Assembly (NCBI GenBank): GCA_036557705.1
Contig: DATBHB010000118.1
Span: forward strand, 81,951-145,950
From: VAZQ01 sp036557705
GTDB lineage: Bacteria > Pseudomonadota > Alphaproteobacteria > Rhizobiales > Xanthobacteraceae
Reading direction: 5' to 3'
Length of the DNA stretch: 64,000 bases
The notes beneath the pieces were generated by a model. It made no database searches. It saw only the letters and a program-made list of their open reading frames with translations, and was not told where the DNA came from. This document shows positions 41,159 through 48,149 of this stretch, piece after piece (within the stretch, counting starts at the first letter, position 1; the number at the start of each line of letters is the position of its first letter). The position numbers and the translations under genes were made by a program.

Positions 41159-43414
41159 TCACGTCCGCGCCGCAAGGGCGGCGCGCACGCGGTCGGGCGT
41201 CATCGGGTACTGGCGCAGACGCGCGCCGGTCGCGTCGAAGAACGCGTTGGCGATTGCGGCCGCGGTCGCGCCCATCACCTCCTCGCCAGCACCGGTCGAC
41301 TGGTAATCCGCCCGCTGCACCACGACGGGCGTCACTTCGGGGTGCTCGGCAAAGCGCAGGATCGGATAGGAGACCCAGTCGACGCTGGTGACGTGGCTGT
41401 GGTCGAAAGTGACCTCCTCCTTGAGGACGCGGCTGGTGGATTGGACCATCTGGCCGGTGATCTGATTGGCGACCAGCCCGGGATTGACGGCGAGCCCGCA
41501 GTCGAGCGCGCCATAAAGCCGCTTGGCGACGATGACGCCGGTGCGCTGGTTGACTTCGATCTCGGCGACCGCGGCACCATAGGAGACGTGATGCGTACCA
41601 AGCCCGATGCCGCGCCCGGTGACCACTTCCGCATCGGACAGCGATGAAGCCATCACCCGCGGCTCCCACTTGGCGGCTTCCGCCGCCGCATCAAGCACAC
41701 CGAGCCAGCGCTTGTCGCCGATGTTTCTCCGCCGGAATTCGAGCGGATCCATCTTCAGCGCGTAAGCAAGCTCATCGATGGTCTGCTCGGACGCGAACGC
41801 GAAGGAGAGATCAAGAGGCGAGCGGAGCGCAGCGCCGCGCAGGTAACCGACCATCGGCACGGCGTGGCTGATGACCTTGCGGTTCGCAACCGCGTACATT
41901 GAGCCGGTGCTCATCGGGTTGACCGTGATCGAGGCCGAGCCGCCCGCGCGCTCGATGCCGGGCTTCTGCAGCGCAATGTCCTCGACCGTGGACGTGACAG
42001 TCCAGCCGTGCTGCCAGCCCTGGTACTCGTAGGCGACGAGCTTACCTTGCGCATCGACGCCGGCGCGCACTTCGGCAAGGTGCGCGGGGCCGTAATTGTC
42101 CCAGCCGTGCTCGTCCCAGCGCATGTACTGGACGCGCACCGGCTGGCCGATTGCCTGCGACATGATTGCTGCTGCCTGGCCGGCGTCCTCGTAACAGCTG
42201 CGCCCGAACGTGCCGGAGCCTTCGTAATACTGCACCCGCACCTTCTCGGCCGGCAGGCCGAGCACGGTCGCCAGCATTTTGCGAGCGTTGTAGACGTCCT
42301 GCGTTGATGACATGACCAGCGCGCCGTTCGGCCCGACATTCGCAATCGCGCAGTTCGGAGCAAACGGCAGGTGCCCCTGATAGGGACAGAAATAGCTCGA
42401 CGACCGCACATGGGCGGCCTGCGCAAAACCGTGCGTGAGGTCGCCCCAGTCGGCGATTACGGTGTCGGTGGTCTTCTCGGCGCGCATCTTGGCGTAGAGA
42501 TCGGCACTGCCCGGAAGCTCCGGACCCGGTTGCCAGGTGACGTTGAGGGCCTGGGCGGCCTTGACCGCATCCCATTCGCGCGGCGCGACAACGCCGATGA
42601 AATCGCCCTTGCGCACCACCCGCGCGCCGGGGATGTGGCTGATCGAACTCTCGTCAACGGCGATGGGTTTTGCACCCGAGCCGAAAGCGCGCTGGCCGCG
42701 CGGCAGGACGACGCGCCCATGCAGCATGTTGGCCACCCGCACGTGCTGCATGTGGACGTATTTGCCGGCCACCTTGCCCGGGATATCGACGCGCGGGACG
42801 CTGGTGCCGACGAGCTTGTAATGGCTGATCGGCTTCTGCGGCGCCGTGCCGGTGAATTTGATCTTGAACGGCTTGTCGCCGATGAGTTCGCCGTAGGTGA
42901 CCCGACGCGGACCGTCCTCGCCGTCGACCGAAACCACGCCCTTGGAAACCGTCAGGCTTCCCATCTGCACGCCGAGCCGTGTCGCGGCGAGGCCAAGCAG
43001 CGCCTGGCGCGCTTCGGCAGCGGCCGCGCGCAGTTGCGGGCCGCCGCGGTGAATCGATGAGCTGGAGCTGGTGGCGCCCTGGTCGGGCGTCACATTGGTG
43101 TCGAGCCGCACCGCCTTGAGCTGGCTCATGTCGAGGTCGAGCTCTTCGCCTGCGATCTGCAACAGTCCGGTGGTGTTGCCCTGACCCAGCTCGCATTTGC
43201 CGAAATAGATCGTCGCGCTATTGTCGGCATGCACCGCGATCCATGTGTCGATTGCTCGCGGATCGGGAGGGCCCGCCGCATCGCCGCGCGCGGCGAGAGC
43301 CGTTTCCGGCGCTCCGGTCAGCGAGAAGCCGACGATGAGCGCGCCGCCGCCCTTGAGCAGGTCACGGCGCGAGAAAGCGAGATCCGAGAACGGCTGTTCG
43401 GTTTGCATCGTCAT
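41159..43414 (-). CDS. Tat-exported molybdopterin hydroxylase large subunit (IorB/aldehyde oxidase-like)
   Basis: A 751-residue xanthine-dehydrogenase-family large subunit. Twin-arginine signal FSRRDLLKGGGALIVGFSL. Molybdopterin regions: KCELGQGNTTGLLQIAGEEL, YEGSGTFGRSCYEDAG, GYLRGAALRSPLDLSFAFAS; the catalytic glutamate is in STGAGEEVMGATAAAIANAF. The ATG at 43414 overlaps the stop of the upstream 2Fe-2S subunit by 4 bases (ATGA); a second ATG is at 43408. With that subunit it should form a periplasmic Mo-Fe/S hydroxylase; a cytochrome partner is not seen. Only 43% or so of the length can be aligned by eye with the 17420 product, so the two probably act on different substrates. Confidence 0.9.
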   Translation of the reverse strand: MTMQTEQPFSDLAFSRRDLLKGGGALIVGFSLTGAPETALAARGDAAGPPDPRAIDTWIAVHADNSATIYFGKCELGQGNTTGLLQIAGEELDLDMSQLKAVRLDTNVTPDQGATSSSSSIHRGGPQLRAAAAEARQALLGLAATRLGVQMGSLTVSKGVVSVDGEDGPRRVTYGELIGDKPFKIKFTGTAPQKPISHYKLVGTSVPRVDIPGKVAGKYVHMQHVRVANMLHGRVVLPRGQRAFGSGAKPIAVDESSISHIPGARVVRKGDFIGVVAPREWDAVKAAQALNVTWQPGPELPGSADLYAKMRAEKTTDTVIADWGDLTHGFAQAAHVRSSSYFCPYQGHLPFAPNCAIANVGPNGALVMSSTQDVYNARKMLATVLGLPAEKVRVQYYEGSGTFGRSCYEDAGQAAAIMSQAIGQPVRVQYMRWDEHGWDNYGPAHLAEVRAGVDAQGKLVAYEYQGWQHGWTVTSTVEDIALQKPGIERAGGSASITVNPMSTGSMYAVANRKVISHAVPMVGYLRGAALRSPLDLSFAFASEQTIDELAYALKMDPLEFRRRNIGDKRWLGVLDAAAEAAKWEPRVMASSLSDAEVVTGRGIGLGTHHVSYGAAVAEIEVNQRTGVIVAKRLYGALDCGLAVNPGLVANQITGQMVQSTSRVLKEEVTFDHSHVTSVDWVSYPILRFAEHPEVTPVVVQRADYQSTGAGEEVMGATAAAIANAFFDATGARLRQYPMTPDRVRAALAART

Positions 43415-43917
43415 CGCGTCTCTCCCGCAATTCTGGTGGATGCGAGCTTGATCGCCTGCATGATGCGCGGATAGGTGCCGCAGCGGCAGAGATGGCCATT
43501 CATGTGCACGCGAATCTCTGCATCGCTCGGCTTGGCATTGCCGGCGAGCAACTCGGCGCCTTTGATAGTCATGCCGTTGAAGCAATAGCCGCAGTGCAAT
43601 GCCTGAACGTCGATGAACGCCTGCTGCAGCGGATGAAGCTCGGGCGGTTGCGCAAGTCCTTTCTGCGCCGCATAGAGCGCAGGCAGCCCCTCCAGCGTGG
43701 TGATCGCCTTGCCGGCGACGGCTTCAACCGGGGTCACGCAGGAGCGGATTTCAACACCGTCCGCCAGGACGGAACACGAACCGCACTGCGCGAGCCCGCA
43801 TCCGAAGCGCGGACCGTGCAACTCAAGCTCGTTAGTCAGGACATAGAGCAACGGCGTATCCGGCGCTGCGGCAACCGGCCACATGCGTCCATTCACCGTG
43901 ATGCTGACTTCGGCCAT
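43411..43917 (-). CDS. 2Fe-2S subunit of molybdenum hydroxylase (IorA-like)
   Basis: A 168-residue protein with two iron-sulfur centres: plant-ferredoxin-like Cys40, Cys45, Cys48, Cys60 (FGCGLAQCGSCSVL...RSC) and the helical [2Fe-2S]-binding domain (LHCGYCFNGM and HLCRCGTYPRI). GGAGG precedes the ATG at 43917. It has no signal peptide, as expected if it is exported with its Tat-bearing partner. It carries electrons from the molybdenum site to an acceptor. Confidence 0.93.
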   Translation of the reverse strand: MAEVSITVNGRMWPVAAAPDTPLLYVLTNELELHGPRFGCGLAQCGSCSVLADGVEIRSCVTPVEAVAGKAITTLEGLPALYAAQKGLAQPPELHPLQQAFIDVQALHCGYCFNGMTIKGAELLAGNAKPSDAEIRVHMNGHLCRCGTYPRIMQAIKLASTRIAGETR

Positions 43918-43954
43918 GCGCGAGCCTCCTATCGACGGGTTAGTAGCGAACGCA

Positions 43955-44053
43955 GTGTAGGCAAAGGCGCGGTCCACCCGCACGAGGCGCCGTGCCCACG
44001 CGCGTGGGCACGGCGCTCGCGCTAAAGCGCGTTGCGCCTTTACCCACCCTACG
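43955..44053. repeat. GTAGGGTGGGCAAA element, copy 5 (shortened)
   Basis: GTGTAGGCAAAGGCGCGG at the left and GCGCCTTTACCCACCCTACG at the right, with CGCGTGGGCACGGCGCTCGC inside as in copy 3. It lies between the divergent molybdo-hydroxylase and amidohydrolase genes. Confidence 0.65.
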
Positions 44054-44120
44054 ACTAATGTGCAGGAAGGCTAGCCAAGGACCCCGACGCAAACAAGCGG
44101 TCTGATGAGGAGGAACGAAC

Positions 44121-45593
44121 ATGCGCGACCCGTGCAACGAAACTTCGGCGACCCCAACTCCGACCGCTGGCCAGCGGCCGTCACGCCGCTCGCTGCTCGC
44201 GGCGGGTGCCGGGCTCGTCGCCGGCGCAGCCGCCGCCGAATTTGCGCCCGAAAGCGCGGCGGCGCAGAACGCGGCCGATCCCGAGCTTGCGCGGCTGCAA
44301 AGCCGGCGCCGCATCCTCATCAAAGCGGGCGTGATCCTCACCGTCGAGGGGCATAACCTTCTGGGCGACGTTCTGATCGAGGACGGAAAAATTCGCGAGG
44401 TGCGGCCCGGCATCGCGGCGGCCGACGACATGGCGGTCGTCGACGCGAGCAATCGCGTGCTCATCCCCGGTTTCGTCGATACGCACAGTCATTCGTATCA
44501 GGGTCTGCTGCGCAGCATGCTGCCCGACGGCCGAGTCGATCCAGACTACAACCGCGACGTCCAGAATAACCTCACGCTGCATTACCAGCCGGCGGACGTC
44601 TATGCCGGGGTGCTGATCACCGCGATCGGCTTTATCGACATGGGGACGACGACCATTGTCGATATTTCCCAGATCAACCACACGCCCGAACACACTGACG
44701 CCTGCATCCAGGCACTCAAGGATGCCGGCATCCGCGCCGTCTTCGCTTTCTCAAGAGGCGCGGGGCCGCGCACCCAATATCCACAGGACCTCAAGCGCCT
44801 CCAGCGCACCTATTTCAACTCCAAGGACCAGCTGCTCACCCTCGCCCTCGGCGCAGATCTCAAGCCGGAAGTGCTGATGGCCGCGCGCGACGCCGGGGTT
44901 CAGGCGGTCATGCATTATCGCGTCAATCCGGCGCCGGGGCTTGCGCTGGCGCGTGCCGGACTGCTGCGCGAGGGCGACGAGTTCATTCACTGCACTCACC
45001 TCAGCGATGAGGCGTGGCGGATGATCAAGGCAACCGGCGGCCACATCTCGTGCGCGCCGCCGCTGGAAATGGCGATGGGCCACGGTATGCCGGCGATCCA
45101 GGACGCGCTCGACCACGGCGTCCGCCCGAGCTTGAGCTCCGACCACGGCACCACCGTCGGGCAGGACATGTTCGCCATCATGCGCACCGCCTTCGACCTG
45201 CAGCGTCTGATGGTGCAGCAACGCATGCGAAGAAACGAACCGAATCTGCCGCCCCTCCTCACCTGTCGCGAAGTGCTCGCGTTCGCGACGATCGACGGCG
45301 CGCGCTGCGCGCTACTCGACAGCAAGATCGGCTCGCTCGCGCCCGGCAAGGACGCTGACATCGTGATGCTGCGCGCCGACCGCCCGGATGTGTGGCCGAT
45401 GAACAATGCGGCGAGCATGGTCGTCAATCGCATGAATCCGAGCCACGTCGATGCAGTTTTCATCGCCGGAAAGGTGAGAAAGTGGCGCGGCAATCTGGTC
45501 GGCATCGATCTCGAGCGGGTAATGCGGCTCGCGCAGGAGGCGCGGCAAGCCGTGATGCAGCGCGCCGACTTCCAGGTCGATCTACTCGGATGA
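44121..45593 (+). CDS. Tat-exported amidohydrolase (TrzA/SsnA-like)
   Basis: A 490-residue protein with a twin-arginine signal PSRRSLLAAGAGLVAGA and AQ cleavage region. The amidohydrolase TIM barrel shows metal ligands His122 and His124 (GFVDTHSHSYQG), IHCTHLSDEAW and SSDHGTTVGQDM; the small beta-sandwich has LTVEGHNLLGDVLIEDGKI and SLAPGKDADIVMLRAD. It resembles the chlorohydrolase/cytosine-deaminase subfamily that removes amino or chloro groups from heterocycles, but being exported is unusual. GGAGGA lies upstream. The next gene starts 33 bases after its stop, so they are probably one operon. Confidence 0.88.
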   Translation: MRDPCNETSATPTPTAGQRPSRRSLLAAGAGLVAGAAAAEFAPESAAAQNAADPELARLQSRRRILIKAGVILTVEGHNLLGDVLIEDGKIREVRPGIAAADDMAVVDASNRVLIPGFVDTHSHSYQGLLRSMLPDGRVDPDYNRDVQNNLTLHYQPADVYAGVLITAIGFIDMGTTTIVDISQINHTPEHTDACIQALKDAGIRAVFAFSRGAGPRTQYPQDLKRLQRTYFNSKDQLLTLALGADLKPEVLMAARDAGVQAVMHYRVNPAPGLALARAGLLREGDEFIHCTHLSDEAWRMIKATGGHISCAPPLEMAMGHGMPAIQDALDHGVRPSLSSDHGTTVGQDMFAIMRTAFDLQRLMVQQRMRRNEPNLPPLLTCREVLAFATIDGARCALLDSKIGSLAPGKDADIVMLRADRPDVWPMNNAASMVVNRMNPSHVDAVFIAGKVRKWRGNLVGIDLERVMRLAQEARQAVMQRADFQVDLLG

Positions 45594-45626
45594 AGGAGAT
45601 ACAAGCGTCGGAACCGGGAGACCAGC

Positions 45627-46460
45627 ATGAACTACCGAAACTCGATCGCTGCGATTGTCCTCGTAGCTGCGCTTGCCGCGCTCACATTCCGGGCGCGTGC
45701 TTTTGACGAAAGCAAATACCCGGATTGGAGCGGAGTGTGGCATGGCACCGGCGGCAACAAATGGCCCGCTCCCGCGCCGCTCACGGCAGAATACCGGACG
45801 ATTTTCGAGGCCAATCTGCGCGACCAGGAGGAAGGCGGCCATGGCGATACTCCGACCGTGCTGTGCCTCGCGCCGGGCATGCCGCGGCAGATGAACGTCT
45901 ACGAACCGATGCAGATCGTCATTACGCCGGACATGGTCCACATGCTCATCGAGCATGTGCACGATTCCCGGCGCATCTACACCGATGGGCGCACGTGGCC
46001 GGCCGAGATGGAGCCGATGTTTTCCGGCTATTCCATCGGCCAGTGGCTCGATGAGGACGGCGACGGCCGCTACGACACCCTTATTGTCGAGACCCGCGGG
46101 CTCAAAGGTCCACGCACCTTCGACAGCACCGGCATTCCGATGGACAAGAACAACCGCACCATAATCAAGGAACGAATCTATCTGGACAGGAAGAACGCGA
46201 ACATTCTGCACAACGAGATCACGACCGTCGACGATGCGCTGACGCATCCTTGGACAATTACCAAGAACTATCGGCGCGAGGCGAAAACCCGCCAGCCATA
46301 TTGGTGGCGCGAATCCGTTTGCGCCGAGGACAATCCGCATGTGCAGATCGGCAAAGATGTCTACATGCTCAGCGCCGATGGCTATCTGATGCCGGCCAAG
46401 AAAAATCAGAAGCCGCCGGACCTGCGTTATTTCAAGCCGCAGCAGCAAACGCAAAGGTAA
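45627..46460 (+). CDS. secreted protein of an unnamed family (copy 4, divergent)
   Basis: A 277-residue exported protein with a Sec signal (1-25, AIVLVAALAALTFRARA). It has the diverged form of the family signature, GYSIGQWLDEDGDGRYDTLI, followed by TRGLKGPRTFDSTGIPMDKN, IIKERIYLDRKN and ALTHPWTITKNYRR. The other three copies have the HYEGDTLVVDT form. It follows the Tat amidohydrolase by 33 bases. Function unknown; a role in binding or processing the enzyme's substrate is an inference. Confidence 0.75.
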   Translation: MNYRNSIAAIVLVAALAALTFRARAFDESKYPDWSGVWHGTGGNKWPAPAPLTAEYRTIFEANLRDQEEGGHGDTPTVLCLAPGMPRQMNVYEPMQIVITPDMVHMLIEHVHDSRRIYTDGRTWPAEMEPMFSGYSIGQWLDEDGDGRYDTLIVETRGLKGPRTFDSTGIPMDKNNRTIIKERIYLDRKNANILHNEITTVDDALTHPWTITKNYRREAKTRQPYWWRESVCAEDNPHVQIGKDVYMLSADGYLMPAKKNQKPPDLRYFKPQQQTQR

Positions 46461-46867
46461 CAGCATTCAGCAGCGCGGGTGGGACCGGATCTGATTGAAC
46501 TCGCCGGCGCCCGCAAGCCAGCAAATTCAGTAACCTCACCTTCGGCCCCGCATGCAAACAAAAAGCCTGCATGCGCGCAGGGGAATGCCCTGCGTCGATC
46601 CCGCTCCTGATCACGCCAGATTACGGAAGCTGCTAATTTTTGATCTGCGCCAATTTGTTCCGGGAAACGTTCGAGTTTTCTGCGGCATGGCGCCGCATCG
46701 CGCCGCCCGGCCCTTCCTCGCTTCACAAAAAAACCCGATTACCCCCGCACCAGCGCACCACTCCCGCACGGGGAGTTCTGCTCCCGCACGGGGAGTTTTC
46801 GCAAACTCGAAAATGAAACCACTGGCGACGGTCGGTTCGGCCGCGCGGCGGTGATCTGGATATCTGC
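46461..46867. other. 407-base intergenic region with a tandem hairpin
   Basis: Apart from the tandem hairpin at 46761-46800 and a small CTGCATGCGCGCAG palindrome near 46568, nothing was recognised. Confidence 0.4.
46761..46800. repeat. two tandem 20-base hairpin units
   Basis: CTCCCGCACGGGGAGTTCTG and CTCCCGCACGGGGAGTTTTC are direct repeats, each able to fold CTCCC/GGGAG with a GCACG loop. The second is followed by TTTTC and may terminate plus-strand transcription. Confidence 0.55.
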
Positions 46868-47866
46868 ATGACTAGAGTTCCAGCCATTTCTCTCCTCGTC
46901 CTTGCTCTTTCCGCCGCAACGGCCTTTGCCGGATTTTCTCCTATTCGAAACGATACACCGGAATCAGGTTCCGTCGCGCAGCAAGCCAATTCAGCAAGCG
47001 ATTGGAACGAAGAAGCCGATAGCGACACCTATCTGGCTGAGGCTGCCGATCCAGGCGCCGGCGATTCTGCGAGCACTGGCTATCCTGGCGAGACATCAGA
47101 CGTATCCGACGCGGACGACAAAGCGTCCGCCAACTGGCCCGATGGCGTCTGCGACGCCCTGGTCGCCTCGGCGCAGGCGAATGGCCTACCTGTCGCTTTC
47201 TTCTCCAATCTGATCTGGCAAGAAAGCCGGTTCCATCCAGATGCGGTCAGCCGGGCAGGCGCGCTCGGAATTGCACAGTTCATGCCGAAAACGGCCGCAG
47301 CGGTGGGACTGGACGACCCGCTTGACCCGGCGCAGGCGCTCCCGGCATCGGCTCGTCTATTAGCCAATCTCAATCACGAATTCGGCAATCTGGGCTTGGC
47401 AGCAGCGGCCTACAACGCGGGAGGCAAGCGCGTCACCGATTGGCTCTCCAAAGGCACGACGCTTCCAAAGGAAACGCGCAATTACGTGCTCACCATCACC
47501 GGGCATCCTGTCGAGCAATGGTCGCCGTCAAGTTCGCAGAACAACACGTTCGCTCTCGCCAGGAAAATGCCGTGCCGCGGTGTTGAGAGCTTCGCCACAG
47601 TCGTAACAAACGAAGGCACGAACCTGGATGAGACGGCGCCTGTTTCAGAGAGCGGCGTCCCCGTCAGGCAGAGCCAATCAGTGAGGCAGAATCAAACGAA
47701 TGCTTGGCTGGCGCAGCACGAGGCTCTGGTTCGGAGGATCGCCGCCGTACACGTACGCTGGGCTCCGGGGCACGAGCATTCGCAGCCCATTCGGGTCGCG
47801 GAGATTTCTTCCGAGACGACGCATAGGAGCAAGGCTGAGCACGTTCCGAAACGTCGACGCAGCTGA
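46868..47866 (+). CDS. lytic transglycosylase (SLT domain)
   Basis: A 332-residue exported murein hydrolase. Sec signal 1-22 (LALSAATAFA), a Ser/Asp/Glu-rich linker to about 90, then the SLT goose-lysozyme-like domain: catalytic Glu119 in IWQESRFHPDAVS, GALGIAQFMP (131-140) and AAAYNAGGKRV (180s). The C-terminal 120 residues are low complexity and end KHVPKRRRS-like basic. It cleaves glycan strands to 1,6-anhydromuramyl products. It resembles soluble transglycosylases encoded by rhizobia. Confidence 0.9.
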   Translation: MTRVPAISLLVLALSAATAFAGFSPIRNDTPESGSVAQQANSASDWNEEADSDTYLAEAADPGAGDSASTGYPGETSDVSDADDKASANWPDGVCDALVASAQANGLPVAFFSNLIWQESRFHPDAVSRAGALGIAQFMPKTAAAVGLDDPLDPAQALPASARLLANLNHEFGNLGLAAAAYNAGGKRVTDWLSKGTTLPKETRNYVLTITGHPVEQWSPSSSQNNTFALARKMPCRGVESFATVVTNEGTNLDETAPVSESGVPVRQSQSVRQNQTNAWLAQHEALVRRIAAVHVRWAPGHEHSQPIRVAEISSETTHRSKAEHVPKRRRS

Positions 47867-47946
47867 AACACAGGCCTCGTCCTGAGGAGGCGATCACGCG
47901 CGCAAGCTGCGCGTGATCTCCTCAGGATGAGGTCTGTGCTTGTTTC
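47863..47946. repeat. long imperfect inverted repeat (84 bases)
   Basis: CAGGCCTCGTCCTGAGGAGG...GATCACGCGC faces GCGCGTGATCTCCTCAGGATGAGGTCTG around a short GCAAGCT loop. It begins at the stop of the lytic transglycosylase gene. The CCTGAGGAG core is a motif of known rhizobial palindromic repeats. Confidence 0.7.
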
Positions 47947-47978
47947 ACATCTCTGCCATTCCACGGTACGACCTCTAA

Positions 47979-48144
47979 CATTACTGCGTCAGAAACGTCG
48001 TAGGGTGGGCAACGGCGCCTTCTCCGATGCCGACCGCGTGGGCAAAATCGCGACGGGCGCCGTTGCCCACGCTGTCAGGCGGTGCCACGCGATTTTGCCC
48101 ACCCTACGAAGGTTGTGAAGGTTGTGACAGAGTAAGACTAATCG
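47979..48144. repeat. GTAGGGTGGGCAAA element, copy 6, with outer ends
   Basis: TTACTGCGTCAGAAACGTCG then GTAGGGTGGGCAACGGCGCC at the left; TTTTGCCCACCCTACG and GACAGAGTAAGACTAAT at the right. It ends 5 bases before the PBP gene. Confidence 0.8.
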
Positions 48145-48149
48145 TCCTA

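Noticed and set aside
46761..46800. CRISPR-like direct repeat
   Set aside because: Only two abutting 20-base units without spacers; better explained as tandem hairpins.
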